Source: Gammaproteobacteria bacterium
GTDB lineage: Bacteria > Pseudomonadota > Gammaproteobacteria > Eutrophobiales > Eutrophobiaceae
NCBI GenBank assembly: GCA_003250975.1
Contig: QKIY01000035.1
Location: forward strand, 1-64,000
Length of the DNA stretch: 64,000 nucleotides
Reading direction: 5' to 3'
Below are positions 17,331 through 27,263 of this stretch, in pieces (position 1 is the first letter of the stretch; each line of letters begins with the position of its first letter). A model generated the notes under the pieces. That model worked only from the letters and a program-made list of their open reading frames with translations, was not told the origin of the DNA and searched no databases. The position numbers were made by a program, and so were the translations under genes.

Positions 17331-17858
17331 CTCGCTGTCCGCCTCTTCCCTCATTCCTTTATATACTTCGGCCTTGTTTTTATCGATCTGGACTTTTTCT
17401 TTCTCCTCGCTGTCCGTGAATAAGCTGCTGAAGAAGCCCTTTTTCTCCTCTTCCAACGGAACTGCCACAGTGCGGTCCTTGAGGGGTTGATCCTCGGTTC
17501 GAGGTTTATGGCTTACCTGGACATCACCATTGATGTAGGACAGTTTATCGTTTTTAAAATAGAGCGTGACATGCCTTTGCGTGCGTTCATCTCCTCCGGG
17601 CTCCATACTATAAATGTAGTCCCAGCGATCAGCATGGAAAGGGTCTGAGATGAGGGGGGTGCCCAGGATAAAACGCACCTGGTTTTTATCCATCCCGGGG
17701 CGCAGCCTGTCGAGCATTCTCTGATCGATAACATTGCCCTGTTGAATGTCAATTCGATAGACAAACGGAATTTTCCAGCTGCCGTCAACATTTCTGGTAC
17801 AGGAAACGGTTGTAGCCAGAACAAGTATGAATAGTGTTATAGGTTTTATCATGGGCAT
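17325..17858 (-). CDS. bamE: Outer membrane protein assembly factor BamE (SmpA/OmlA)
   Basis: This small lipoprotein of the BAM complex inserts beta-barrel proteins into the outer membrane. The 177-residue product has a lipobox TVSCT (Cys near residue 18-20). The BamE core follows: [32 protein letters not shown] and [12 protein letters not shown]. The C-terminal 60 residues are charged and longer than in E. coli BamE (113 residues). The start at 17858 (MPMIK) is chosen because it gives a compact signal; the frame extends further upstream without one. It diverges from fur, the usual arrangement. Confidence 0.95.
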   Translation of the reverse strand: MPMIKPITLFILVLATTVSCTRNVDGSWKIPFVYRIDIQQGNVIDQRMLDRLRPGMDKNQVRFILGTPLISDPFHADRWDYIYSMEPGGDERTQRHVTLYFKNDKLSYINGDVQVSHKPRTEDQPLKDRTVAVPLEEEKKGFFSSLFTDSEEKEKVQIDKNKAEVYKGMREEADSEL

Positions 17859-17987
17859 TTCGTCGGGCTGCTGATTGTAGCTCAAGAACGGGGAAAGAAC
17901 ACGTATTTCGGCCAGTAAGGACATCATCAGGGCATTTGAGTATACTTCGCGGTTAGAGCCGGTAATGATTGTCTTTTGGAGAACGGG

Positions 17988-18395
17988 GTGGACTCAAAAG
18001 AGCTGAAAGAAGCGGGGCTAAAGGCGACCTTGCCTAGGATAAAGATCCTCCAGATCCTGGAGGACTCCGATCAGAAGCACCTGAGCGCCGAAGATGTCTA
18101 CAAGGCCCTCTTGGAGATAAATGAGGAGGTCGGCCTGGCCACGGTCTACCGGGTACTTACCCAGTTTGAATCAGCGGGACTTGTCAAACGCCACAATTTT
18201 GATAGTGGTCATTCCGTATTTGAGCTCGACCGGGGAGGCCACCATGACCATATGGTGTGTGTAAAAACCGGTAAGGTTATTGAATTCAAGAATGACGAAA
18301 TTGAGCGTCTGCAAAAAGAGATAGCTGAAAAGCACGGCTATACGCTTGAAAGTCACAGCCTGGTGCTTTATGTCAAACCAAAAGACAGTAAATAG
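17988..18395 (+). CDS. fur: Ferric uptake regulator Fur
   Basis: Fur is the Fe(II)-dependent repressor of iron uptake genes. The 135-residue product has the winged helix ([31 protein letters not shown]) and the metal-binding HHDHM motif. The E. coli structural-zinc pair CxxC is replaced by CVKT, so only one Cys is left; Pseudomonas Fur also lacks this pair. The start is GTG 17988 with GGAG six bases upstream, giving the family-typical N-terminus [16 protein letters not shown] at 17976 would place the ribosome site inside the gene. It converges on recN. Confidence 0.95.
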   Translation: MDSKELKEAGLKATLPRIKILQILEDSDQKHLSAEDVYKALLEINEEVGLATVYRVLTQFESAGLVKRHNFDSGHSVFELDRGGHHDHMVCVKTGKVIEFKNDEIERLQKEIAEKHGYTLESHSLVLYVKPKDSK

Positions 18396-18468
18396 CCACA
18401 AGCTATAAATTAAAAGATGTCAGGGGAAAGCTGTTTATCCTGTATTTTGTTGTCCGTCACTTGTGGCT
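18394..18468. repeat. Inverted repeat spanning the fur and recN gene ends
   Basis: AGCCACAAG (18394-18402) overlaps the fur stop and CTTGTGGCT (18460-18468) overlaps the recN end, with a 57-base loop. It may help separate the convergent transcripts, but no T-run is attached. Confidence 0.3.
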
Positions 18469-20124
18469 GTTAATCATCTCCCGCGCGTGAGCGCGGCTCT
18501 GTTCTGTGATCTTCAGTCCTCCCAGCATTCTCGCAACTTCTTCGATCCTGTCTTCAGGCGTCAGTGTAATGACTTGGGTCAGGGTAGTTTCAGCATGGGT
18601 CGATTTATTGACCAGCAGATGGTGATCACCGAGTGAGGCAACCTGTGGCAAATGCGTGACGCAGAAGACTTGGCGGTTACCGGCCAGGCTGTGAAGGAGT
18701 TTACCGACAATTTCTGCTACTCCGCCGCCGATGCCGGAGTCCACTTCATCAAAGATCAACGTCGGCAGTACCTTGTCCTTGCTGCCGACGACCTGTATAG
18801 CAAGGCTGATGCGGGATAACTCACCGCCGGAAGCCACCTTGCTGAGCGGTTGCATGGCCTGCCCCGGGTTGATGGCAACCAGGTATTCAATCCTGTCCAT
18901 GCCATCGCGAGCCGGCATATCCTTTTCATTTTTCCGGACATCGATGGAGAATCTGCCGCCAGGCATCCCGAGTTGCCTGAGTTTTTCTTCAATAGCCCGG
19001 CTAATATTCTCAGCAGCCTCACAGCGGCGATCATGCAGTTCATCTGCCGCCTGCAGATAATCCTGCAGGGCATTTGCACAGATCGCCTCAAGTTCCGTCA
19101 AGCGCTGCTGACTGCCCTCAAGCTTTTCCAGTTCCCCGGCGAGGATTTCCAGGTGGGTGGCGAGTTCTTCCGGACGTACCTTGTGTTTACGGGCGACGTC
19201 ATGCAGGCTGCTGATGCGGTCCTCTACCTGCCGCAGGCGTTCCGGCTCCAGATCCAGTGATTCCATGTAGTGACGTCCCTCCCTGATAGCTTCATTGACC
19301 TGAATAGCCGCATTCTCCAGCAACTCAATAATAGGGGAGAGTCCCTCGTCATAACGCAGCAGGCCCTGTAATTCATGGAGGCTGTAATTGAGTTGGTTCG
19401 TGATTGCAGCCTCTTCATCCGAGAGCAGGGTCATGACTCGTTGGCAGGACTCCAGGATCCGGCTGGCATTGGCCAGACGCTTATGCTCTTCTTCCAGGGA
19501 GACGATCTCAGAGGGCTCGGGCGCCAGTGCCTGCAATTCCTTGACCTGGTATTGCAACAGGGCGAGGCGGGCATCATAGTCTTCCGTATGACCTCTCAAT
19601 TCGGCCAGTTCGGCCTTCGCTCCAGACCATGCCTGGTAATTGCTGCGGACCTTCTCAAGTATCGCCCCGTAGCCACCGAAGTCATCCAGCAGACTGCGCT
19701 GTACCTCGCGTTTCAAGAGTGACTGGTGTGCATGCTGGCCATGGATGTCCACAAGGTACTCGCCAATCTCTTTCAAAAGCTGGGCCGGCGAAGGTGTTCC
19801 ATTAACATAGGCCCGTGAGCGGCCATCGCGGTTAATTACACGGCGCAGAATCACCTCATCGTCATGGTTGATCCCCTGGTCATCAAGAATGGCCTCGATT
19901 GCGTTGTTTTTATCAAGGGCAAAGATAGCCGTGATCTCGGTGCTCTCACAGGGTTGCCGGATGATTGAACTGTCGGCCCTGTCTCCCAATACCAGCCCCA
20001 GTGCATCAACAATGATGGACTTGCCCGCTCCAGTCTCCCCGGTGAATACTGTCATGCCGTTTTCAAACTGGACTTCCAACTCCTCTATCACGGCGAAGTC
20101 TTTGATGTGCAAGTATTTCAGCAC
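18457..20124 (-). CDS. recN: DNA repair protein RecN
   Basis: RecN is an SMC-like ATPase acting in double-strand-break repair. The 555-residue product shows Walker A GETGAGKSIIVDALGLVLG, the central helical coiled coil (about residues 150-380), the signature ASGGELSRISLA and Walker B TLIFDEVDSGIGG. The length is standard. It lies six bases after nadK on the same strand, so nadK-recN is an operon, as in many gammaproteobacteria. No LexA-type box was identified close to the genes. Confidence 0.97.
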   Translation of the reverse strand: MLKYLHIKDFAVIEELEVQFENGMTVFTGETGAGKSIIVDALGLVLGDRADSSIIRQPCESTEITAIFALDKNNAIEAILDDQGINHDDEVILRRVINRDGRSRAYVNGTPSPAQLLKEIGEYLVDIHGQHAHQSLLKREVQRSLLDDFGGYGAILEKVRSNYQAWSGAKAELAELRGHTEDYDARLALLQYQVKELQALAPEPSEIVSLEEEHKRLANASRILESCQRVMTLLSDEEAAITNQLNYSLHELQGLLRYDEGLSPIIELLENAAIQVNEAIREGRHYMESLDLEPERLRQVEDRISSLHDVARKHKVRPEELATHLEILAGELEKLEGSQQRLTELEAICANALQDYLQAADELHDRRCEAAENISRAIEEKLRQLGMPGGRFSIDVRKNEKDMPARDGMDRIEYLVAINPGQAMQPLSKVASGGELSRISLAIQVVGSKDKVLPTLIFDEVDSGIGGGVAEIVGKLLHSLAGNRQVFCVTHLPQVASLGDHHLLVNKSTHAETTLTQVITLTPEDRIEEVARMLGGLKITEQSRAHAREMINSHK

Positions 20125-20129
20125 AGCCC

Positions 20130-20990
20130 CTAGCCCCAGCGTAATTTGGCCCGCAGGATGCTGAAGTGGTCATGACCAGCGGGATGGATCAATCGAATGT
20201 ACTTGTTTTTCTTCTCCACATGCACCCGGTCACCGGCCTGCAATTCCATGGTGATGTCGCCATCACAGGTCAGCCGGGCGTAATTGTCCTCGCTGGGTCC
20301 TAGGATGATATCGACCTTGCTGTTGCCGTTGATTACGATTGGCCGGTTAGTCAGGCTGTGAGGACATATGGGGACCAGCACCAGGGCATCCAGCGTGGGA
20401 TAGAGGATAGGCCCGCCACCTGAGAGGGCGTAGGCGGTGGAACCTGTGGGGGAGGAGACGATCATTCCATCGGAGCGTTGCCGGTGGACGAAAATGTCGT
20501 CCACATAGGTATCCATCTCAATCAGCCTGGCAACATTCCATTTTTGCACGATCACATCATTAAATGCATTTCTGACATGGACCAGTTCATTATTACGGTG
20601 GACTTCACTATGGAGCAGGAAACGCGGGTCCTCGGAATAGTTGCCCTTGAGGATCTCCTCAAGGTGTTGTTCTACGGAATCCGCCGGGATATCGGCAAGG
20701 AACCCCAGGCGTCCGCGGTTTATCCCCAGCAGAGGGATATCGTGACCACAGACTAGGTGTGCGGCCTTTAGCATGGTCCCGTCGCCGCCTATGGCAATGG
20801 CCAGGTCGGAGGTGGCGCCCAGCTGTTCAGGGGGCACGACCGGCAGCCCCGTATCCCCCAGCAGGCGGCCACAACACTCATCCAACTCGATTTCGATCTC
20901 CCGATCTTGGAGGAATTTGATCAGGAAACGCAGTGTTTCTGCGATATTCTCCGAATCCGAGTTAGTGATCAGGGATATTTTTTTGAACAT
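20130..20990 (-). CDS. nadK: NAD kinase
   Basis: NAD kinase phosphorylates NAD to NADP using ATP. The 286-residue product has the nucleotide motif GGDGTMLKA, the NE/D-rich substrate loop and SSPTGSTAYALSGGGPI. The start ATG at 20990 (MFKKISLITN) matches the family N-terminus; the open frame extends 39 codons further without homologous sequence. It lies directly upstream of recN and divergent from hrcA, with the CIRCE operator in the shared intergenic region. Confidence 0.96.
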   Translation of the reverse strand: MFKKISLITNSDSENIAETLRFLIKFLQDREIEIELDECCGRLLGDTGLPVVPPEQLGATSDLAIAIGGDGTMLKAAHLVCGHDIPLLGINRGRLGFLADIPADSVEQHLEEILKGNYSEDPRFLLHSEVHRNNELVHVRNAFNDVIVQKWNVARLIEMDTYVDDIFVHRQRSDGMIVSSPTGSTAYALSGGGPILYPTLDALVLVPICPHSLTNRPIVINGNSKVDIILGPSEDNYARLTCDGDITMELQAGDRVHVEKKNKYIRLIHPAGHDHFSILRAKLRWG

Positions 20991-21176
20991 GATGGTTTGT
21001 CTTGTTTTGTTGGCAACGTTAGCATGATGGCTATATTGCGCCAATATACACCTTGCCGTTTGCCGCTGATTAATTTGCAGTGTTTGACCCCGCAATGTAC
21101 GGGACACAAATTAACTGATTGATTTATCTATTAATTTAAAGCATGTATTATGGAGAAGTCCCGTGTGGCTCATTTT

Positions 21177-21203
21177 TTTGCACTCTCATCATGAGAGTGC
21201 TAA
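21177..21203. promoter_or_regulatory. CIRCE operator for HrcA
   Basis: TTTGCACTC-N9-GAGTGCTAA matches the CIRCE consensus TTAGCACTC-N9-GAGTGCTAA with one mismatch. It lies about 33-59 bases before the hrcA start and downstream of a possible minus-10 TATTAT (21146-21151). HrcA bound here should repress its own operon, and so probably grpE and dnaK by read-through. Confidence 0.92.
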
Positions 21204-21235
21204 ATTTCAACAGTTTTACTACATTCATGAACAGC

Positions 21236-22288
21236 ATGTCCAATAGCACTGATATACATCATCTGCCCGAGCGTAACCTGCACTTATTTAAGTTACTGGT
21301 GGAACACTTTATCCAGGATGGCCAGCCAGTCGGCTCCCGCACGCTCGCCCGTGACTCAAACCTTGGCCTGAGCCCGGCCACGATCCGGAATATCATGGCG
21401 GACCTGGAGGATATCGGCCTCCTGCAGTCACCACATACTTCGGCAGGACGCGTACCCACGGCAAAGGGATACCGGTTTTTTGTGGACAGCCTCATGCGAA
21501 TCAGCGAACTCAAGCAAAACGAGATCAGGCATATTGAGGAAGAACTGTCCGCCAGTCAGGATACACAGGCCCTGCTGGTGCGCACCTCAAATATGTTGTC
21601 CGAGATTACCAAACTGGCTGGGATAGTTATGCTGCCCAAGCAGGACCAGCATGCCCTGAAGCAGGTGGAGTTCGTTTCCCTGTCGGAGAACCGCGTCCTG
21701 GTGATCCTGGTGCTGAATAATAATGAGATTCAGAACCGCATCATTCACACTGCCCGTCGATTCAGCCCCAGTGAGCTGCAACAAGCGGCAAATTTTCTTA
21801 TGGAGACCTATGCTGGCAAGGACCTGATGACGGTACGTGCAGAATTGCTCAAGGAACTGGAGAATATGAAACAAAATGTAAACAATATCATGCAGGCAGC
21901 GATTGAAATGGCACAGCAGGCATTCAAGACGGAACAGCCCAGGGATGATTTTTTGGTGGCTGGTCAGACCAACCTGATGGGTATTGCGGAATTATGTAAT
22001 GTGGAGCGCCTGAAGAAACTGTTTATCAGTTTCAACCAAAAGCGGGACATACTGCATCTGCTGGAGCAATCGGTCCATGCCAAGGGCGTACAGATCTTTA
22101 TCGGAGAAGAAGCGGGTTATGAAGTGCTCGATAATTGCAGCGTAGTCACTTCGCCCTATGAATCAGACGGTCAGATACTCGGTGTACTGGGTGTCATTGG
22201 ACCTACACGCATGCATTATGAAAGGGTGATCCCCATAGTCGATATCACAGCAAAAATGCTGGGATCTGCCTTGAATTCAAATAACTAA
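21236..22288 (+). CDS. hrcA: Heat-inducible transcription repressor HrcA
   Basis: HrcA binds CIRCE elements and represses chaperone genes, with activity depending on GroE. The 350-residue product has an N-terminal winged helix (LVEHFIQDGQPVGSRTLA, LSPATIRNIMADLEDIGLL, HTSAGRVPTAKGYRFFVD). The C-terminal domain includes IGEEAGYEVLDNCSVV and GVIGPTRMHYERVIP. The start is placed after the CIRCE element; ATG 21227 or 21236 is possible and neither has a strong ribosome site. Frames that begin upstream would run through the operator. The gene heads hrcA-grpE-dnaK-dnaJ. Confidence 0.95.
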   Translation: MSNSTDIHHLPERNLHLFKLLVEHFIQDGQPVGSRTLARDSNLGLSPATIRNIMADLEDIGLLQSPHTSAGRVPTAKGYRFFVDSLMRISELKQNEIRHIEEELSASQDTQALLVRTSNMLSEITKLAGIVMLPKQDQHALKQVEFVSLSENRVLVILVLNNNEIQNRIIHTARRFSPSELQQAANFLMETYAGKDLMTVRAELLKELENMKQNVNNIMQAAIEMAQQAFKTEQPRDDFLVAGQTNLMGIAELCNVERLKKLFISFNQKRDILHLLEQSVHAKGVQIFIGEEAGYEVLDNCSVVTSPYESDGQILGVLGVIGPTRMHYERVIPIVDITAKMLGSALNSNN

Positions 22289-22340
22289 TCCCCATTTGGT
22301 ATCTATCTGCTGCGCTGCGGAAAGGTGAGCGGGGATTTTT
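22287..22340 (+). terminator. Attenuator-like hairpin between hrcA and grpE
   Basis: AATCCCC (22287-22293) pairs with GGGGATT (22331-22337), enclosing a smaller GC-rich stem around CTGCTGCGCTGCGG, and is followed by TTTTT. It could reduce read-through from hrcA into grpE. The large loop makes it weaker than a typical terminator. Confidence 0.4.
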
Positions 22341-22361
22341 GATTTTTTGATTGAGGGAAAT

Positions 22362-22997
22362 ATGTCAGGCAATACAGATAAAAAGACAGTTGAGGACAAT
22401 CAGGCAGTCGAACAAAAAGACGAGCAATCTCTGTTAGCCAGTGAGGCTATTACCGAGGTTCCTGACGTCAGCAGTGATGTGGAACAGCAGGAACCGGCAG
22501 GTGAAGTACAGCAGGAGGCCCCGGCTGACAAGAGCACAGAGGACCTGTTACAGGAAATCGAGGTGCAAAAGAAGCTGGTCGGTGAACACAAGGACAGGGC
22601 ACTACGCGCCCAGGCCGAGCTTGAAAATATGCGAAAGCGGACCTTGCGTGATATAGAAAACGCGCACAAATACGCCTTGGAAAAATTTATCAATGAATTA
22701 CTTCCGGTACTCGACAGTATGGAACTTGGGATGTCGGCCTCGACCTCGGCAGAAAATATTGACAGCCTGAAGGAGGGGATGGATCTGACTCTGAAAAAAT
22801 TCTCCTCCACGCTTGAAAAATTCGGCGTCAAGGTCATCGATCCCCAGGGTGAGAAATTCAACCCCGAGCTGCACGAAGCCGTTTCGGTGCAGGAGCAGAA
22901 GGGTGTTGCCTCCGGGCATGTAATTACCGTAATGCAGAAGGGCTATGAGCTAAACGGGCGCCTGATTCGCCCGGCCATGGTGATGGTCGCCAAATAG
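22362..22997 (+). CDS. grpE: Nucleotide exchange factor GrpE
   Basis: GrpE releases ADP from DnaK. The 211-residue product has an acidic low-complexity N-terminus (residues 1-70), the long dimerising helix with RAQAELENMRKRTLRDIENA, and the beta-domain ending in VMQKGYELNGRLIRPAMVMVAK. The start ATG 22362 follows GAGGGAAAT; an upstream TTG (22347) is weaker. The position between hrcA and dnaK is the conserved one. Confidence 0.97.
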   Translation: MSGNTDKKTVEDNQAVEQKDEQSLLASEAITEVPDVSSDVEQQEPAGEVQQEAPADKSTEDLLQEIEVQKKLVGEHKDRALRAQAELENMRKRTLRDIENAHKYALEKFINELLPVLDSMELGMSASTSAENIDSLKEGMDLTLKKFSSTLEKFGVKVIDPQGEKFNPELHEAVSVQEQKGVASGHVITVMQKGYELNGRLIRPAMVMVAK

Positions 22998-23009
22998 GCA
23001 GAGATTCGG

Positions 23010-23037
23010 CTTGAAAACGCCGGAAGTGTCCCAATAT
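23010..23037 (+). promoter_or_regulatory. Sigma-32 type heat-shock promoter before dnaK
   Basis: CTTGAAA (23010-23016) equals the sigma-32 minus-35 consensus. It is followed after 13 bases by CCCAATAT (23030-23037), which matches CCCCATnT with one mismatch. It lies in the 94-base grpE-dnaK gap. Together with CIRCE upstream of hrcA, this suggests both negative and positive heat-shock control. Confidence 0.75.
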
Positions 23038-23091
23038 TGAATGACATATAGAGAATTTGAACTGTAACTAACTGAATCTCGGAGAATTTAA

Positions 23092-25029
23092 ATGGGAAAG
23101 ATTATCGGAATTGACCTTGGCACGACCAACTCGTGTGTCGCGGTACTTGAAGGCGGCAAGGCCAAGGTGATTGAGAACAGTGAGGGCACTCGTACGACAC
23201 CGTCTGTCGTCGCCTTTACCGAAGACAATGAAGTGCTAGTGGGGCAGTCCGCCAAACGCCAGGCCGTCACCAATCCGCATAATACCCTGTTTGCCGTCAA
23301 GCGGTTGATAGGTCGCCGTTTTGATGATGATGTCGTGCAGAAAGACATCAAGATGGTGCCTTACAAGATTACGAAGGCAGACAATGGCGATGCCTGGGTG
23401 GAAGTAAATGGCAAGAAAATGGCACCGCCGGAAATTTCTGCACGCGTCCTGATGAAGATGAAAAAGACGGCAGAGGATTACCTTGGCGAAGAAGTGACAG
23501 AAGCCGTGGTAACCGTCCCCGCTTATTTTAATGACTCCCAGCGCCAGGCCACCAAGGATGCCGGCAAGATCGCCGGGCTCAATGTCCGCCGTATTATTAA
23601 TGAACCGACAGCCGCTGCGCTGGCCTATGGTATGGATAAAAAGCATGGTGATATCAAGATCGCCGTGTTTGACCTGGGTGGCGGTACCTTTGATATTTCC
23701 ATAATTGAAATTGCCGAGGTGGATGGCGAGCATCAGTTTGAGGTGTTGTCCACCAACGGTGATACCTTCCTGGGTGGTGAGGATTTTGACCTTCGCATCA
23801 TTGATTATCTCTGCGACGATTTTAAGAAATCGCAGGGCGTAGATCTGCACAACGATCCCCTGGCCCTTCAGCGCCTGAAAGAGGCCGCTGAAAAGGCCAA
23901 GATTGAACTGTCGTCCAGCCAGCAGACAGATATTAATCTGCCATATATTACAGCCGATGCCTCCGGTCCCAAGCATATGAATGTCAAACTGACACGTGCA
24001 AAGCTGGAATCGCTGGTAGAAGATCTCATAGACCGCACTATCGAACCCTGCCGCACGGCGCTGAAGGATGCCGGTGTGGCCGCATCTGACATCAACGATG
24101 TGATCCTCGTAGGTGGTCAGACCCGTATGCCTAAGGTCCAGGAGAAGGTGAAGGGATTTTTCGGAAAGGAAGCCCGCAAGGACGTTAATCCGGATGAAGC
24201 CGTTGCCGTCGGAGCCGCAATCCAGGCCGGTGTGCTGGGTGGTGATGTCAAGGATGTGTTGTTACTCGACGTGACACCGTTGTCACTCGGTATCGAAACT
24301 CTGGGTGGCGTGATGACCAAGTTGATAGAAAAGAACACGACTATCCCAACCAAGGCAAGCCAGGTGTTTTCAACGGCAGAAGATAACCAGACGGCAGTCA
24401 CCGTGCATGTCCTGCAGGGTGAGCGTGAAGTGGCTGCTGGAAATAAATCCCTGGGGCGTTTCGATCTCAGTGACATTCCACCTGCGTCGCGTGGTGTCCC
24501 TCAGATTGAAGTCAATTTTGATATTGACGCCAATGGTATCTTGAATGTCTCGGCGAAAGACAAGGCGACGGGCAAACAGCAGTCGATCGTCATCAAGGCA
24601 TCCAGTGGCTTGTCCGAAGAGGAGATAGAGAAGATGGTCAAGGATGCCGAGGCGCATGCCGAGGAAGATCGCAAGACCCGGGAACTGGTTGAGGCCCGCA
24701 ACATGGCCGAGAACCTAATCCATGCGACCAAGAAATCCATGGATAAACTCGGTGACAAGGTTGAGGCTGATGAGAAGAGTAATATCGAGGCAGCCATCTC
24801 GGCCCTGGAAGAAGCCATTAAGGGCGACAACAAGTCTGACATTGAGGAGAAGACCCAGAAACTCGCGGAAGTCTCTGGCAAGCTAGCAGAGCGTGTCTAT
24901 CAACAGAAGGCTGAGGCGGGAGAGGCTGCCCAGGCATCTGAATCTGGTGCCGGTGCTTCGGCTGAATCAACCGACAAGGAAAATGTGGTCGACGCCGAGT
25001 TTGAAGAGGTCGACGACGACAAGAAGTAA
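23092..25029 (+). CDS. dnaK: Chaperone protein DnaK (Hsp70)
   Basis: This ATP-dependent chaperone of 645 residues has the N-terminal ATPase domain with [22 protein letters not shown]-type segment [18 protein letters not shown], and [13 protein letters not shown]. It continues with the linker [16 protein letters not shown], the substrate domain and the acidic C-terminal tail ending [10 protein letters not shown], which helps co-chaperone action. Length and motifs are standard for proteobacterial DnaK. A sigma-32-like promoter precedes the gene, and dnaJ follows after a 30-bp palindrome. Confidence 0.98.
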   Translation: MGKIIGIDLGTTNSCVAVLEGGKAKVIENSEGTRTTPSVVAFTEDNEVLVGQSAKRQAVTNPHNTLFAVKRLIGRRFDDDVVQKDIKMVPYKITKADNGDAWVEVNGKKMAPPEISARVLMKMKKTAEDYLGEEVTEAVVTVPAYFNDSQRQATKDAGKIAGLNVRRIINEPTAAALAYGMDKKHGDIKIAVFDLGGGTFDISIIEIAEVDGEHQFEVLSTNGDTFLGGEDFDLRIIDYLCDDFKKSQGVDLHNDPLALQRLKEAAEKAKIELSSSQQTDINLPYITADASGPKHMNVKLTRAKLESLVEDLIDRTIEPCRTALKDAGVAASDINDVILVGGQTRMPKVQEKVKGFFGKEARKDVNPDEAVAVGAAIQAGVLGGDVKDVLLLDVTPLSLGIETLGGVMTKLIEKNTTIPTKASQVFSTAEDNQTAVTVHVLQGEREVAAGNKSLGRFDLSDIPPASRGVPQIEVNFDIDANGILNVSAKDKATGKQQSIVIKASSGLSEEEIEKMVKDAEAHAEEDRKTRELVEARNMAENLIHATKKSMDKLGDKVEADEKSNIEAAISALEEAIKGDNKSDIEEKTQKLAEVSGKLAERVYQQKAEAGEAAQASESGAGASAESTDKENVVDAEFEEVDDDKK

Positions 25030-25100
25030 GCCTTGTCGGCCGGCACAACTGACCAAGTCGTGCTGAAAGGGGTTAAATAACGGCTAACTCAGGATACGGT

Positions 25101-25130
25101 CCCGGAAAAAGGCCATGGCCTTTTTCCGGG
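25101..25130. repeat. Perfect 30-bp palindrome between dnaK and dnaJ
   Basis: CCCGGAAAAAGGCC, AT, GGCCTTTTTCCGGG: every base pairs with its mirror partner. It starts 71 bases after the dnaK stop and ends 20 bases before the dnaJ ATG. The following bases (CTTGTGC) are not T-rich, so it is unlikely to be a simple terminator. A transcript hairpin could act as an mRNA stabiliser, processing site or partial attenuator that lowers DnaJ relative to DnaK. Confidence 0.85.
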
Positions 25131-25150
25131 CTTGTGCATGTATAGAGAAA

Positions 25151-26290
25151 ATGGCGACTAAAAAGAAAGATTATTATGAAGTGCTAGGTGTCTCCCGCGA
25201 CGCCAGTGAAGCTGATATTAAAAAGGCCTATCGCCGCCTGGCGATGAAATACCATCCTGATCGCAATACCGGTGACAAGACAGCCGAAGAGAAATTCAAG
25301 GAAGTCCAGGCCGCCTACGATGTCCTGTCTGATGAACGCAAGCGTGCGGCCTATGATCAATTTGGCCACGAGGGCTTGGATCAGGCCGCTGGAATGGGCG
25401 GCGCTGGTGGCTTTGGCGGCTTCGGCGATATTTTTGACAGTGTTTTTGGCGATATCTTCGGGGGTGGTGGCCCGAGGCGGGGAGGTCCCCGCGTCTTTCG
25501 TGGTGCCGATTTGCGTTATGACCTTGACCTGAAACTAGAAGAAGCTGTTGGCGGCAAGACCATCAAGGTACGTGTCCCCAAGCTGGTGAGTTGTAATGAA
25601 TGCCATGGTTCCGGTGCCAAGAAAGGGACCTCAGCGGTCACTTGTCCAACCTGTGGGGGTCAGGGCCAGGTGCGTATGCAACAGGGTATATTTTCATTGC
25701 AACAGACCTGCCCTCAGTGCCGTGGCAGCGGCAAGGTGATCAAGACACCCTGTCCATCATGCCAGGGTCAGGGCCGGGTACGTGACACGAAGACCATCTC
25801 AGTCAAAATCCCGCCGGGTGTTGATACGGGGGACCGGATACGTCTAGCCGGAGAAGGCGAGGCCGGTGAGAATGGTGGTCCACCCGGTGACCTATATGTC
25901 CATGTAACGGTCAAGGAACATCCCATATTTTCCCGAGACGGCATCAATCTGACCTGTGATGTGCCGATTACCATTGCTACTGCTACTCTTGGCGGTGAAC
26001 TTGAGATCCCGACACTTGAAGGCCGGGTGAAGCTGAAAATCCCGGCGGAGACCCAGAGCGGGAAGGTCTTTCGCCTACGCAGCAAGGGTGTCCGTTCGGT
26101 AAGGAGTTCACAAAAAGGCGATCTTCTTTGCCGCGTGATGGTCGAGACGCCTGTCAACCTGACCCGTGAACAGAAAGATATACTGCGTCAGTTTGATGAA
26201 TCCATGAGTTCAAACAGAAAGAAACACAGCCCACGGGAAAACAGCTGGCTGGATGGGGTAAAGAAGTTTTTTGAAGACCTTACCAGCTAA
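25151..26290 (+). CDS. dnaJ: Chaperone protein DnaJ (Hsp40)
   Basis: DnaJ delivers substrates to DnaK and stimulates its ATPase. The 379-residue product has the J domain with HPD (KYHPDRN), a Gly/Phe-rich linker ([13 protein letters not shown]), and the four zinc-finger repeats [24 protein letters not shown] and CPSCQGQG. Two C-terminal beta domains follow. The start at 25151 ([10 protein letters not shown]) fits the family. The frame is open further upstream, but that extension is encoded by the palindrome. Confidence 0.98.
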   Translation: MATKKKDYYEVLGVSRDASEADIKKAYRRLAMKYHPDRNTGDKTAEEKFKEVQAAYDVLSDERKRAAYDQFGHEGLDQAAGMGGAGGFGGFGDIFDSVFGDIFGGGGPRRGGPRVFRGADLRYDLDLKLEEAVGGKTIKVRVPKLVSCNECHGSGAKKGTSAVTCPTCGGQGQVRMQQGIFSLQQTCPQCRGSGKVIKTPCPSCQGQGRVRDTKTISVKIPPGVDTGDRIRLAGEGEAGENGGPPGDLYVHVTVKEHPIFSRDGINLTCDVPITIATATLGGELEIPTLEGRVKLKIPAETQSGKVFRLRSKGVRSVRSSQKGDLLCRVMVETPVNLTREQKDILRQFDESMSSNRKKHSPRENSWLDGVKKFFEDLTS

Positions 26291-26375
26291 TTCAAACGTA
26301 TCTTTCTAGCCTGTTATTTTCCAATAGCCGGGAATAGCTTTATGCTTTGTGCGTTTAACCTTACACTGCCGGTAA

Positions 26376-27215
<840 letters not shown>

Positions 27216-27237
27216 CCGCTACCCGTCATTCACCTAA

Positions 27238-27254
27238 TCTGGGTAATACCCAGA
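27238..27254. other. 17-bp odd palindrome at the dapB-side edge of the accessory block
   Basis: TCTGGGTA-A-TACCCAGA has perfect 8-base arms. It starts 23 bases after the dapB stop and ends nine bases before the next ATG, where a ribosome site would be expected. It could be an operator or a translation-blocking hairpin. Confidence 0.4.
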
Positions 27255-27263
27255 CAATCTGTA

